Positions 1 through 9,671 are shown, numbered from the stretch's first letter. The stretch: DNA of 64,000 nt from Trichomonas vaginalis G3 (GCF_026262505.1 NC_067204.1:19074860-19138859); one strand, 5' to 3'. The notes: generated by a model from the sequence alone, not told the origin. Program-made: numbers and translations.

Positions 1-140
1 TACATTTTATATGAATTAAAATTTTTGAACTTCCCTTTAAGATCAATAGGATTTTTTGTATCTTGAGCATCACTTGGTGGGTCTTCTGTCGGAATATCAA
101 TTTCATTTCCTTCAAGAAAGTATCTAACAGATTGATTCAT
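1..140 (-). CDS. Partial gene, N-terminal 46 residues only, unknown product
   Basis: An open frame on the minus strand starts with ATG at 140 and runs off the left edge without a stop. The visible 46 residues begin MNQSVRYFLEGNEIDIPTED and are acidic, then become Lys/Asn-rich. No domain can be recognised in so short a piece. The next 280 bases upstream are AT-rich with no competing frame. It could be a real host gene whose body lies outside the window, or a chance frame. No initiator motif was found directly upstream, so confidence is low. Confidence 0.35.
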   Translation of the reverse strand, partial: MNQSVRYFLEGNEIDIPTEDPPSDAQDTKNPIDLKGKFKNFNSYKM

Positions 141-424
141 TATAAGTTTGTCAATTTTCTAACGCAAAATTTCAAATTTTGAGTTTTTACGAGTTTCTGT
201 TTGTTATTAGTGGACAAATTTATGATAGATACATTAGACTCATAGTAGCAGAAAGATTGTATAATGTAAATATACCAATTCACAAAACTTTTTTGTGGGA
301 TAAATTTTCTTCCATGTAAAAATTGGAATTGGAAGCTTATCGACCATATTACATCTCAATGTGAAGTCATTTTTTTCAAAAGATAATCAAATAGCATCAT
401 ATATTTCAATTTTTCGGATTTTTT
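141..424. other. AT-rich intergenic stretch
   Basis: No gene or repeat is recognised here. The last 8 bases (417-424, GATTTTTT) are the left target duplication of the adjacent transposon copy. Confidence 0.5.
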
Positions 425-1345
425 AAAGGTAACTAAACTCCTTTCGCCGATCCGATTTGCCCCATATTTAAAATATAGCTTGCATATGTAGAAGAAAAGC
501 TAATTTTGAAGTACGCCGAAATCCACCAACAGGATTTCGAGCTACTAAAAAGGTACTTTTAAATGTGATTTTTTTTATAAAAAATTAAATTTATTTTAAG
601 ATCAGACTAAAAACTAATTTTATGGAAAATCTATATCGACAAATTTATTACTTATTGGGTATATAGATTTTTTGATTATGGCGATTATGTCTGATATGCT
701 TCCAATAAGCCAAAACACATTTCATACTGATTTCTATAAAAGGTATCTTTATTATAGAAGTGTAAGCTATATCTGTTTGTTTTTTTATTATAACAAATTC
801 AAAATTCTCTTATAAGGACTAGATGAAATCTGTATTATTAAATCATTAGCTAAATGAAGGTTCAAATAGAAAGTAAATATCAATTTATATGATACTGAAA
901 CCAAATAGTTCTTTTAATAAAAGATAACACGCTGAAAATTATTGAGTATTTGCAAATCTCAAAAATCTATTGGTGAATTTGGCTCAACTTTTAAAATTAT
1001 AACATCCATATCAAATCATAAAAGCAGACAAAAATTAAAGCCAAACCTATCGGCCAATTTTTTTTGATATTTTGATTTTTGAGGTATACTTTTAAAAGTG
1101 GATTTAAAGCACTGATGAAAAAACATTAACTTCTGTCGTTATGATTATTGATTTAGACAATAATGATTTTAATCTTTGATTATCAAAACACTAAAGTCAT
1201 CTTTTTAACATTTGCTTGGTAGCATTAACTCAAGTCTAAAGTACTATTTTATGTGGCACTCTTAGAATTTTTGTATTCATTGTACACGCTGAAATAGTAC
1301 CATTAAAGTTATGGCGGACTTTCAAAAAATAGTTTGGTCACCTTT
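425..1345 (+). mobile_element. 0.92 kb non-autonomous DNA transposon, copy 1
   Basis: This 921-bp segment is almost identical, in the same orientation, to 29407-30328. It begins AAAGGTAAC and ends GTCACCTTT, giving short terminal inverted repeats. It is flanked by an 8-bp direct duplication, GATTTTTT, at 417-424 and 1346-1353. The second copy has a different 8-bp duplication (TCAATTAC), which confirms the ends independently. There is no transposase frame; the 65-codon frame starting near 1311 crosses the element end and is not coding. An 8-bp duplication fits hAT or P superfamilies, but the family is not assigned. Confidence 0.85.
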
Positions 1346-1353
1346 GATTTTTT

Positions 1354-1885
1354 TTTTGAATTACCTTTTTGATTTTATCACAACGCAACACAAGATATAT
1401 ACATGCATGATATTAGCTTGGCGTTTTGATTTGATTGTGCATAACAACATTCCATTTAAAATTCTTCCGAAACTTTATCTCGGGTTTAATATCAAAACGA
1501 TTCTTTAGCAGTTAACAAATACAAAAATCTGAAAGAGATCAACATCGATTATGGTTGCCCTTATCGTCAGGCAGGTCACCCATATCTCAATTTTAAAATT
1601 TTAAAATTGAAAATTGAATACTTTTGTAGCAAAAAGTTAATGCATTAAATATGGCACTGAGGAAAATTAACACAAAATCAAGTTGACAAAATAATTCTTT
1701 ATACATATCACTTCACACTTCACGCTGCCATTCAAAATTTGTTAATATCCAGTTAAAAGTGACATCGCTTGATTTTAGACGATTTTGATTTGTCATACTA
1801 TATTAATAACAATTTTATAATTTAAAAATCGAATGACAATATTTTTGAGAGATACATATCACTAAGGACACCTTGTTGTCACTAT
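1354..1885. other. Intergenic region upstream of the Myb gene
   Basis: AT-rich sequence with no recognisable gene. It contains the short iteration TTTTAAAATTTTAAAATTG near 1590. It presumably holds the promoter of the Myb gene starting at 1900. Confidence 0.5.
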
Positions 1886-1890
1886 TCATT
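1886..1890 (+). promoter_or_regulatory. Initiator-like TCATT before the Myb gene
   Basis: TCATT matches the trichomonad initiator consensus TCA(+1)Y(T/A). The +1 adenine is at 1888, 12 nt before the ATG at 1900, a typical spacing for this organism. It decides the start: the open frame extends upstream to a TTG at 1873, but that part precedes the inferred transcription start. Confidence 0.55.
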
Positions 1891-1899
1891 TTATTTTCA

Positions 1900-2559
1900 A
1901 TGATCTCAGATGCGATGTTCTTCATCCCAGAGCAGTTTGATGATGTTAACTGGCAGCAAGCCATCGAGGGAGAGTGTCTGAACATCTCCCGCAAGAGTTC
2001 CAAGGCCCATGGCCCAGCATTGGAAAAGATTCCTTCTCCTTCTGCCGAGAAAACCTCAACTGGCTCCCATATCCACAAGTCAAGATGGTCCTCAGACGAG
2101 GACAGCAAGCTTGCTGAAGCTGTAAAGCTCTATGGTGCTTGCAACTGGGCCAAGATTTCCGAATTCGTAGGAACACGTTCAGGAAAGCAGTGTCGCGAGC
2201 GCTGGATCATCCACCATGATCCATCCTTCACTCGTGAAGAGTGGACTAAGGAAGAGGACCAAATTTTGTTGGACCTCCATGCACAATTGGGCAACAAGTG
2301 GTCATCAATCTCCCAATACCTTAAAGGAAGATCAACAACTAACATTAAGAATCGTTTCAAATTCTTGAGAAACCACAATCTTGTTCCTAAGCTCAACGAT
2401 CCAAACAATCAAGTAAAAGCCGAGATAATCCAAACAATAGAAGACTCACAAGAACAAGATAAGTTAGCATCTAGTAATTGGGTACCAAGGGTCTACTGTA
2501 ATAAACAGAAATTCATCAAAAGTGACAGCTCTCAATTTTTTGACATTTGTAAATTCTAA
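1900..2559 (+). CDS. Two-repeat Myb DNA-binding protein
   Basis: A 219-residue protein with two Myb/SANT repeats, at about residues 60-105 (W..DED..L, CRERW) and 112-156 (EEWTKEEDQILL, IKNRFKFL). The regularly spaced tryptophans and helix-turn-helix pattern are clear. Small R2R3-like Myb proteins are an expanded nuclear transcription-factor family in trichomonads, where some bind core promoter elements; which promoters this one binds is unknown. The start at 1900 is supported by the initiator 12 nt upstream. The last 30 or so codons overlap a sequence (2465-2528) also found in inverted orientation split around the Maverick, so the C-terminus may be partly repeat-derived. Confidence 0.88.
   Translation: MISDAMFFIPEQFDDVNWQQAIEGECLNISRKSSKAHGPALEKIPSPSAEKTSTGSHIHKSRWSSDEDSKLAEAVKLYGACNWAKISEFVGTRSGKQCRERWIIHHDPSFTREEWTKEEDQILLDLHAQLGNKWSSISQYLKGRSTTNIKNRFKFLRNHNLVPKLNDPNNQVKAEIIQTIEDSQEQDKLASSNWVPRVYCNKQKFIKSDSSQFFDICKF
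2465..2528 (+). repeat. Uninterrupted copy of the Maverick target sequence
   Basis: Bases 2465-2494, ending GGTACCAAGGGTCTAC, match the reverse complement of the right flank of the Maverick (about 28156-28190). Bases 2495-2528, containing AACAGAAATTCATCAAAAGTG, match the reverse complement of its left flank (about 5060-5090). This stretch is therefore an empty-site paralogue of the place where the Maverick inserted. It lies inside the 3' end of the Myb coding region. Confidence 0.75.
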
Positions 2560-2867
2560 ATTGAATGAGAAAAATGAAATAATACTAAGCATAATACAAT
2601 ATTCTAGATTTAATTATAATTAAGAAAAAGTTAGTTTTGAGAGTACTTTTCATAGGCATATAGAATGAAATCTTCTGAAAAATAATATCACATAAACTCA
2701 TATTATTTTCTAATATATAACTATTTTATATAAAAATCAAATTCAATGATCTTAAAAGCGAAGGATAAACCTCAAAATTTACGAATATAATGAGTGGGAA
2801 TATAATGCTTATCTATCATAAAACCATATGAAATATCAATTTTTGCTTTACGCCTAATTTTTGACGA

Positions 2868-3359
2868 CAATTAGCAAAAAATGTTAAATGTTAACACTCA
2901 GTCCATTTGAATATGAAAAATAAAATTGACTTTGATTAAATGTTTTTATTTATCATGCAATTCTTCTTGCGACCAAAGATTTGAATAAAAGTTCAAAAAA
3001 TAAGATAGCTTAAAAAATAATATACGGTAGTGTTTACTAATAGATGAATAGTATATAAATTCTATTAAAATGGATTTGATCCAAAAAAATATAAAACCAA
3101 AAATAATTGTTATAATTTAAATGAAGAAGTAATTTAAAACGATTTTATTTATGATCAAATTTCTGTTTATTACAATTCATCTATTAGTAAACACTACCGT
3201 ATATTATTTTTTAAGCTATCTTATTTTTTGAACTTTTAGTCAAATCTTTGGTCGCAAGAAGAATTGCATGATAAATAAAAACATTTAATCAAAGTCAATT
3301 TTATTTTTCATATTCAAATGGACTGAGTGTTAACATTTAACATTTTTTGCTAATTGTCG
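2868..3359. repeat. Long palindrome with arms of about 185 bp
   Basis: 2868-3049 is nearly the exact reverse complement of 3175-3359, separated by a spacer of about 125 bp. The DNA or its RNA could fold into a very long hairpin. It is part of the composite element around it. Confidence 0.8.
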
Positions 3360-3570
3360 AGTGGGGGACAAACTCGCCCATTGTCACTTTTTCATTAACC
3401 TTAAACTTGTAATTTTCATTATTTTTAATTAACCTTATTTCTTTCCCAATTCCTGATTTATTTTATTCACTTACTATTAAAAGTCACATTTTAATAAAAT
3501 ATAATAATTTATTTATAGCATTTTTTACTATACTGTAATAAAAAATTAATTATAATAAATTAAATGTTTA

Positions 3571-3885
3571 TTAAATCAAATATTTTCTTTGCAATAATAT
3601 TTTTAATGTTGAGTAAACAATGTTGGGATCAAGTGTATCATTTTTCAGACCTTTCTGAACAGCTTCAAGCATACTGATGCATTCGACTTTTTTAAATTGT
3701 GTCATTTCTTCGAAATCTCTTGTGACTTTTTTGATAACTTTAACACTTCTCTCTGAATCCAGACCTTTAATTTGCAACTTAATCAGGAATGAAGGAACAA
3801 CACTGGAATATAACTCGATGACAAGTTCATCGAGTCGAAGATTTGGTTGTACACCACTTGTATGTGCCGGATACCATTGTGTCAA
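3571..3885 (-). pseudogene. MULE transposase, C-terminal fragment
   Basis: The 104-codon frame shares a C-terminal pattern with the transposase at 42394-43842: L-R-x-D-(E/D)-x-(V/I)-I-E-(L/I)-Y, then ESISM-like, then D-P-x-(I/K)-(V/I)-Y-x-T-L-K. Both end in L-L-Q-R-(K/T)-x-x-I. The DDE catalytic region is missing: the frame opens into the 121-bp tandem repeat, whose first unit encodes its first residues. It is non-functional by truncation. Confidence 0.75.
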
Positions 3886-4530
3886 ATTTTTTGAAATTAA
3901 CTTTAAAAGTACTAAGTAAGATCATGAGATATAGCAATATATGTTTAAACCAACTTATATTTTGGTTGTACACCACTTGTATGTGCCGGATACCATTGTG
4001 TCAAATTTTTTCTGAAATTAACTTTAAAAGTACTAAGTAAGATCATGAGATATAGCAATATATGTTTAAACCAACTTATATTTTGGTTGTACACCACTTG
4101 TATGTGCCGGATACCATTGTGTCAAATTTTTTCTGAAATTAACTTTAAAAGTACTAAGTAAGATCATGAGATATAGCAATATATGTTTAAACCAACTTAT
4201 ATTTTGGTTGTACACCACTTGTATGTGCCGGATACCATTGTGTCAAATTTTTTCTGAAATTAACTTTAAAAGTACTAAGTAAGATCATGAGATATAGCAA
4301 TATATGTTTAAACCAACTTATATTTTGGTTGTACACCACTTGTATGTGCCGGATACCATTGTGTCAAATTTTTTCTGAAATTAACTTTAAAAGTACTAAG
4401 TAAGATCATGAGATATAGCAATATATGTTTAAACCAACTTATATTTTGGTTGTACACCACTTGTATGTGCCGGATACCATTGTGTCAAATTTTTTCTGAA
4501 ATTAACTTTAAAAGTACTAAGTAAGATCAT
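3842..4530 (+). repeat. Tandem array, six 121-bp units
   Basis: The unit starting TTGGTTGTACACCACTTG begins at 3843, 3962, 4083, 4204, 4325 and 4446. The period is 121 bp, except the first unit, which lacks 2 bp. The sixth unit is truncated near 4530. Copies 2-5 are almost identical, so expansion is recent. This is a minisatellite in the transposon, not a CRISPR array: there are no unique spacers. Confidence 0.92.
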
Positions 4531-5090
4531 TTATTTTTGCATAATATAATGCCAATATGGTTTCTTTTGATTTTATTTCATTTATAAGCAAATCAGATTT
4601 ACCCAAAAACTCCACTCCATAAGCGTTCATTTGCTAAATTAAAAAGTGACAATGGGCTAGTCTGTCCCTTTCTCTTATTTTTCATATTCAAATGGACTGA
4701 GTGTTAACATTTAACATTTTTTGCTAACTGTCGTCAAAAATTAGGCGTAAAGCAAAAATTGATATTTCATATGGTTTTATGATAGATAAGCATTATATTC
4801 CCACTCATTATATTCGTAAATTTTGAGGTTTATCCTTCGCTTTTAAGATCATTGAATTTGATTTTTATATAAAATAGTTATATATTAGAAAATAATATGA
4901 GTTTATGTGATATTATTTTTCAGAAGATTTTGTGTTCTTCTTCAAAATTTTATTTTTTATTAAAAAGAATCTTTACAAAATATACATTTACTTTAATTAA
5001 TATTTAAAAACGTGCTCTATCAAAAGTTCCAAAAATTCAATATTTTAGCTTTTCTGAAGTGTCACTTTTGATGAATTTCTGTTTACAACA

Positions 5091-5692
5091 CTACACCCCT
5101 TAGTACTCAAATTACTAGAATCTGCAAAAAACCGTTTGACACGTAAAATATTTTGACATTTACAAAAATAAAAAAATATTTTTTTAAAAATAAACTTAAA
5201 AATTAACGTTAAATTTTTTGACATTTACAAAAATAAAAAAAATATTTTTTTTAAAAATAAACTTAAAAATTAACGTTAAAATTTTTGACATTTACAAAAA
5301 ATAAAAAAATATTTTTTAAAAAATAAACTTAAAAATTGACGTTAAAATTTTTGACACTTCACAAAATAAAAAATAATTTTTTAAAAATAAACTTTAAAAA
5401 ATTAACGTTAAATTTTTTGACACTACTCAAAATAAAAAAATGATTTTTTAAAAATAAACTTTAAAAAATTAACGTTAAAATTTTTTATTTATTTTTTTTA
5501 TCATAGATTTTAACACCCAGAGTAAAAAAATAAACTTAAAAATAAATTAACTCAAAATTTTTTTAATTTCTGTATATACTAAATTTTTCATAAATGATAA
5601 AATTAATTTAGAGGGCTCTTTGAGCCCATCTCGCCGCTACGCGGCTTAGGGTAGATCTAACCCGATATCTAACCTCATTTCTAACCTTGTGA
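5091..5692 (+). repeat. Maverick left terminal inverted repeat
   Basis: About 600 bp, matching the reverse complement of 27553-28159. It contains five tandem units of about 60 bp between 5150 and 5500, each with TTTTGACA, A/T tracts and an AACGTTAA core. A double hairpin lies at 5613-5645, and an inner block holds repeated TAACC/TAGATC motifs (5645-5690). The polymerase is of the protein-primed type, so these ends are presumably the replication origins; that is inference. Confidence 0.88.
5613..5645 (-). terminator. Double hairpin at the left end, downstream of the 5699 gene
   Basis: GGGCTC-TTT-GAGCCC at 5613-5627 is followed by GCCGC-TAC-GCGGC at 5633-5645. It lies about 55 nt past the stop of the minus-strand gene 5699-6538. 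The same two-hairpin design recurs at four other gene ends or in coding DNA in this element. A role in mRNA 3'-end formation is inferred by analogy with the hairpins used by mimiviruses. Confidence 0.5.
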
Positions 5693-5698
5693 ATTCTC

Positions 5699-6538
5699 TT
5701 ATAAAGTTGCAATAGTTGAATTCATTAACTGAGCCTCAAGGAAGAAAACATCCTTTCTGTCTTCGGGTAATACAACGGGGCATTTATGATCGTGTGTAGA
5801 ATACATATCAATCCAAAACTCTCTATTATTTCCTGATAACTTATAATATTTAATATTTGTTAATGGTGATGCTCTAGTATGTCCAATAAATTCATTTTCA
5901 ACCCCTTTAGCGATATTTGAATATAAAATGACTTGTTTTCTGTCCCATACATTATATGTTATTATTGGTGATAACACTGTTCGTTCTTCTCCGGGTTTAT
6001 AATTAAATACATTCATGAAGTCTTCATTATACTGAGAAATTTTAAAACCTATCCTAAAATCACTTTGTCTCTTTTCTGCTACTTCATTAAACGGCGAGTA
6101 TATAACAAATGTGCATGTATGTGAATCATCTATTTGTTCAATAAATTCATAATGAAAGTCTATAATCTGCGGATGAATTCCTTCTTCACCTAATTTATCA
6201 AGATACACATTTAATCCTAAAGCGTTTTTGTTAAATTTCTTTTCGAAAATTTCATTAAAATCATTCATGCATTCATATAATGTTGTATCATCTTTGAAAT
6301 ATTTATATATGTGAATAGTTTGCTTAAATTCTTGTGTATCGTTTATAACAACAACTTCAAGCTCAAATTCAACCTTTCTAAATCCTCGCGTTATATACAT
6401 ATTTGATAAACCAATATATTTTTCATTTATATTCACAGTCCAGTCAATAGGTAGTTTAAAGGTAATTCTATTTCCATTTATTTTGACATTTTCGTTTTCA
6501 GAACTGAAAGCAACTGTTAAAGGTACTTGTCTATACAT
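5699..6538 (-). CDS. Probable minor capsid (penton-like) protein
   Basis: A 279-residue intact frame starting with ATG and rich in short beta-strand-like segments. It has no signal peptide or membrane helix. Near the C-terminus is a motif CPVVLPEDRKDVFFLE; a similar L-P-G-D-R-K-D-x3-I-E sequence ends the gene at 24904-25793, so the two look distantly related. Polintons encode a single-jelly-roll penton protein of about this size near their capsid genes. The assignment rests on size, predicted strand content and context, and I recognise no definitive motif. It is convergent with the terminal repeat, and a double hairpin follows its stop. Confidence 0.4.
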   Translation of the reverse strand: MYRQVPLTVAFSSENENVKINGNRITFKLPIDWTVNINEKYIGLSNMYITRGFRKVEFELEVVVINDTQEFKQTIHIYKYFKDDTTLYECMNDFNEIFEKKFNKNALGLNVYLDKLGEEGIHPQIIDFHYEFIEQIDDSHTCTFVIYSPFNEVAEKRQSDFRIGFKISQYNEDFMNVFNYKPGEERTVLSPIITYNVWDRKQVILYSNIAKGVENEFIGHTRASPLTNIKYYKLSGNNREFWIDMYSTHDHKCPVVLPEDRKDVFFLEAQLMNSTIATL

Positions 6539-6585
6539 TTATTACAAACAAAAATATATCATTTATTCTTTCTTCTCAATGGAAA

Positions 6586-6620
6586 AGGGTCTTCGACCCT
6601 CATGAGGCTCATTGAGCCTC
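6586..6620 (-). terminator. Double hairpin overlapping the stop of the 6609 gene
   Basis: AGGGTC-TTC-GACCCT (6586-6600) and GAGGCTC-ATT-GAGCCTC (6604-6620) lie 3 nt apart. The stop codon of the minus-strand gene 6609-6841 sits in the arm and loop of the second hairpin. This matches the gene-end architecture seen at 27038 and 27358. Confidence 0.5.
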
Positions 6621-6841
6621 TTCAGCCTTTTCCTTTTCAGCTTTTTCTTTAGCCTCACGTTCTCTTTTTGCTTTCATTCTCGGGTTCTTCTCTCTTCCTG
6701 CAGCTAATGCGGCTAACTGCTTTTCACTTAATTTCCTTTTTGGTTTTACTGGTTTTTCTTCGGCTTTAGGTGTCTTTAGTTCTGTTAATATCTGCTCACG
6801 AATTTCTTTTTTGATGGCTTCAATATCTAATCCTGACTCAT
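6609..6841 (-). pseudogene. Small charged protein, frameshifted near its start
   Basis: A minus-strand frame of about 75 codons ends at TGA 6609-6611. It is very rich in Lys, Glu and Ala, with the segment KRKLSEKQLAALAAGREKN. The only nearby ATG (6841) is in a different frame and reaches a stop after four codons, so a single-base indel near 6830 is inferred. Small Lys/Glu-rich proteins with a K-L-(S/T)-E-K-Q-L motif occur in many large DNA viruses, but no function is assigned. It is divergent from the gene at 6892. Confidence 0.5.
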
Positions 6842-6891
6842 TTGATTACCGATAAAAAATTCAAAATTTAAAAATTTTATTTGAATTAAAT

Positions 6892-7350
6892 ATGAGCCTA
6901 TCAAAATCTGAGAGACAATCGATTATATTAAATGATGCAAGAGGAATTCAGCATCCATTATATTATGTATCAACAAGTAAAGATGGAAAAATTTATGTAA
7001 GAAAAAGACGAGTTCCATTAACGAATTCAGAAACTGATAAAATAGATATAAAACCTAAACTTGAAACAAAAGCGGAAGACAGTGAGGCTGTCAGGACAAA
7101 GCCCACGATAAAGGAAACGGAATCTAAACCAGAACCTAAACCCGATGTACTTTCGATAACGAATCAAGAATTAATAGCTAAATTTGTAAATTTCATTGAA
7201 AAGCAAACGGAATCAAAAAATCCAGACCCACCAGTAAAAGAGCAGGAAACCAAAATTAATGAAGAGTTTGTGAAAAACGTAAAACATGAAATTATTGAAC
7301 AAAAGAAACAAATTCCTCAACTAAGAAGAAGAGTTAGAATATTAAACTAA
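6892..7350 (+). CDS. Small Maverick protein with a KDGKIYVRKRRVPL motif
   Basis: A 152-residue hydrophilic protein. Its N-terminal 45 residues contain Y-V-S-T-S-K-D-G-K-I-Y-V-R-K-x-R-x-P-L. The middle is low-complexity Lys/Glu/Pro, and the tail is basic (LRRRVRILN). The small protein at 27127-27357 has a similar Y-V-x3-K-D-G-R-V-x-F-R-K-x-K-x-P-L block, so the two may be paralogous. It lies 26 bp upstream of the probable major capsid gene on the same strand. The function is unknown; a minor virion or DNA-binding protein is a guess from charge and position. Confidence 0.6.
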   Translation: MSLSKSERQSIILNDARGIQHPLYYVSTSKDGKIYVRKRRVPLTNSETDKIDIKPKLETKAEDSEAVRTKPTIKETESKPEPKPDVLSITNQELIAKFVNFIEKQTESKNPDPPVKEQETKINEEFVKNVKHEIIEQKKQIPQLRRRVRILN

Positions 7351-7376
7351 ATAAATATTTTTATCTAACATAAAAC

Positions 7377-8951
7377 ATGCAAAACGAACAGCTTAACGAA
7401 TTTACACCAGCTGAACATATCCATCAAATTCGTTCATATTTTGAGGTAATCGATAATGCAATTAATATTGGTGATACTAATAGAAGATATATCGATGCAA
7501 AAATTCCATCACAACCAGGAAGCGCAAAGGATCATAACTGGGTCACATTCAATTTATCTCCGCCAGGTGAAAATATGCTAGACCTTTATAACACATTCCT
7601 TACAACTACCTATAAAAGTAAATATATCCTGGATAAAGCTATTACTGGTTCATCAATTCCAAATACTAATTCTCCAGGTTTCTTTGGCGTTTTTGATGAA
7701 TCAATTTACACCATTGAAGCATATCAGTTATTAGCAAATGGAAGAGTTATTTATAGTCAGGATAACGCAAGAGAAGAAGCATATATCATTTCTAATTCAC
7801 AGACTACAGAACAAATAAAGAAAGTTGATGTTTTCTCAAAAACGAGACATAAAGATGTATGGAAACGTTCTGGAACAGTTCGAACAGGTCAAATTATCTC
7901 AGGACCTTTAGTTGCAGGAGCTGAAATTAATTTTGACATTAAAATAAAGATTCCATGTCGTAAATTCCTTATTCTAGAAGTTATTAGATTTATTCCTGCT
8001 TTTGCAGGCAACATTCAGTTAAAGGTTAAATTTAGTAGCGATGCATTCCAGGTAACAGCACTGCCGGTAGAAGATATTTTAGCTCATAATCCTTCTTTAA
8101 TCAGTCAGGTAAAAGATAATTATGCCCCACCAACTAATAAATTTGTTCCATGGAATGAACCATTCAATATGATAACAGCAGTTTCAAAATCAAATGGTGA
8201 AATTACTGTTTCAACAGTTGAACAAAGATTAACGAAGAAATCAGCTGAATTCATTGATTGCTTCATTCATCCTAAAGCATTTTCACTCGATCCAAATATT
8301 TACACTGAATTAGTCGATCATTATACATCACAAGCTTTATGTTTTCCAATTAAAGTAATGGACTGGATTCCTATGGACGGTTCGTTCAGTAAAGGTTCAC
8401 CATCAGCAACTTTCACAGCAGCTTATACACCAATTAACGTTAAAAGCATTTGGGCTTTATTTAGGAAGAATGATAATTATATCGTGAATTTCGAAAATCC
8501 TCAATTTGAAACCCTTCAATTATCAATGGGCGCTTATGGAAGTATGCCAGCTGAACCAGAGAGCTCTTACGGTCCGGTGTTCTATGAAATGGTTGCTAAT
8601 GCATGCAATACAAATAACGATATGATAGGATTTAATGAAGATGTGATGAGGTCGTTAATTGATGATGGAAGCGTTAAACATTTATATGAATCATACGATA
8701 ACACTCATTTCCTCTGTGGATTCCCTACGGAAACTGATTTCACATTTCAACAGGGTCAAACATCAACGGCACCAATTACATATAAATTAGGTGTTAAAGC
8801 TGATGATACAAATATAAGCGAAAAATACACTGTCAAACCTTTATTAGGATTTCTTAGAAATGCTTGTTTCGCTATTCAAGTCAGACCAGCTGGCATTCCT
8901 GCTGTTAGAATTGATGATTATAATTTAGCTGCTGATGGAGGTGAAGAGTAA
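7377..8951 (+). CDS. Probable major capsid protein (double jelly-roll type)
   Basis: An intact 524-residue frame, the longest open structural frame of the element. It has the size and strand-rich, loop-rich composition of Polinton double jelly-roll major capsid proteins. An N-terminal segment near residues 65-85 (MLDLYNTFLTTTYKSKYIL) resembles the region preceding the first barrel. There is no signal peptide or membrane segment. The gene is in good codon condition while neighbouring replication genes are broken. The assignment uses size, placement in a Polinton and general sequence character; a structure prediction would be decisive. An alternative is another large virion protein. Confidence 0.6.
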   Translation: MQNEQLNEFTPAEHIHQIRSYFEVIDNAINIGDTNRRYIDAKIPSQPGSAKDHNWVTFNLSPPGENMLDLYNTFLTTTYKSKYILDKAITGSSIPNTNSPGFFGVFDESIYTIEAYQLLANGRVIYSQDNAREEAYIISNSQTTEQIKKVDVFSKTRHKDVWKRSGTVRTGQIISGPLVAGAEINFDIKIKIPCRKFLILEVIRFIPAFAGNIQLKVKFSSDAFQVTALPVEDILAHNPSLISQVKDNYAPPTNKFVPWNEPFNMITAVSKSNGEITVSTVEQRLTKKSAEFIDCFIHPKAFSLDPNIYTELVDHYTSQALCFPIKVMDWIPMDGSFSKGSPSATFTAAYTPINVKSIWALFRKNDNYIVNFENPQFETLQLSMGAYGSMPAEPESSYGPVFYEMVANACNTNNDMIGFNEDVMRSLIDDGSVKHLYESYDNTHFLCGFPTETDFTFQQGQTSTAPITYKLGVKADDTNISEKYTVKPLLGFLRNACFAIQVRPAGIPAVRIDDYNLAADGGEE

Positions 8952-9006
8952 AAAAAATAAATGTAGTTAATTTTTAATTTTCTGATTTTTTTATTTTTAT
9001 AAAACG

Positions 9007-9571
9007 ATGGAAAATAATAACTGGGAAACATTAGTTGCTGATGAAGATTACGAAATTAACACAAAATATCCGTATCAAATAAGAAGAAAGAAAAACGGAA
9101 AGACTGTCAGTGAGTATGAAGAAAAGAATGGATATATAAGATTAACCCTTAACGGTAAAAAATATCTTAAGCATAGATTAATAGCTATTCAGTGGATTGA
9201 TAATCCTGGTAGTTTTGGGGAAGTTGACCATTACGATAAAGTTAGAAATAATAATAAGATTGATAATTACATTGGTGTTCAAGTTCTACAAATAATAGAA
9301 ATAGAAGTAAAGCAAATGGAGTAGAATATAATTTCGTTGATGAAATCAGTGAAAATTCAATTACTGTTTCACATTATGGAAATCATGAATTTGAGGATTT
9401 ATTTTACGACATCAATGCAGATTTGTTTTATTATTATAACGTCGTCAGTATAAAGAACTATACATTAATGAAAACATAAATGGTTCATTATATGTTAACG
9501 TTTATGATGTAAATGGAAAAAGAACGTGCATTACATATAGTAAATTCAAACGCTTACATAATTTAATATGA
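9007..9571 (+). pseudogene. HNH endonuclease with two frameshifts
   Basis: The first frame (9007-9324) carries an N-terminal NUMOD4-like region (W..L..DEDYEI, Y.IRRKKNGK). It then has an HNH-type core: KHRLIAIQWI, EVDHYDK, NNNKIDN. After about 9268 the reading continues in another frame with W-C-S-S-S-T-N-N-R-N, the usual HNH ending, and after about 9440 it returns to a third frame to a TGA at 9569-9571. The middle His of the expected D-H-x-D motif is followed by Tyr. Such HNH proteins are often free-standing homing endonucleases in phages and giant viruses. It lies directly after the capsid gene, a common site for such insertions, and is inactive as written. Confidence 0.75.
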
Positions 9572-9671
9572 AAAGTTTATTTTTGTCTTGAACGATAAAA
9601 ATATATTATATCATTTATGACTTCAGAACTTTAATTTCCTTATGAAAGTATTTTTAGTCGTTATTGAAAAG

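Larger units (their letters stand above)
3363..4672 (-). mobile_element. Degenerate MULE
   Basis: The left end, from about 3365, reads GGGGACAAACTCGCCCATTG. The right end reads AAAAAGTGACAATGGGC then TAGTCTGTCCC, its approximate inverse, so the termini form an inverted repeat of about 33 bp. Inside are the C-terminal remnant of a transposase (3571-3885) and six tandem copies of a 121-bp unit. The remnant resembles the C-terminus of the intact MULE transposase at 42394-43842, which identifies the family. Confidence 0.7.
2665..4934. mobile_element. Composite inverted-repeat element with a nested MULE
   Basis: Bases 2665-2937 and 4675-4934 are long inverted repeats of each other, with outer ends ATCTTCTGAAAAATAATATC and its complement. 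Between them lie a large palindrome (2868-3359) and a decayed MULE (about 3363-4672). No transposase belonging to the outer element is visible, so it is probably a non-autonomous foldback-type transposon into which a MULE inserted. No clean target duplication was found at the outer ends. A 60-bp piece of the inverted repeat is present on both sides of the MULE (3300-3360 and 4676-4735), far longer than a normal target duplication. Confidence 0.65.

Noticed and set aside
425-1345. Firm hAT assignment for the 0.92 kb element
   Set aside because: The 8-bp duplication fits, but without a transposase and with P elements also making 8-bp duplications the family is left open.
1311-1508. 65-codon open frame
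   Set aside because: It straddles the end of the 0.92 kb transposon and has no protein-like composition; the second transposon copy does not continue it.
3842-4530. Possible CRISPR array
   Set aside because: The 121-bp units are contiguous and nearly identical, with no unique spacers, inside a eukaryotic MULE.
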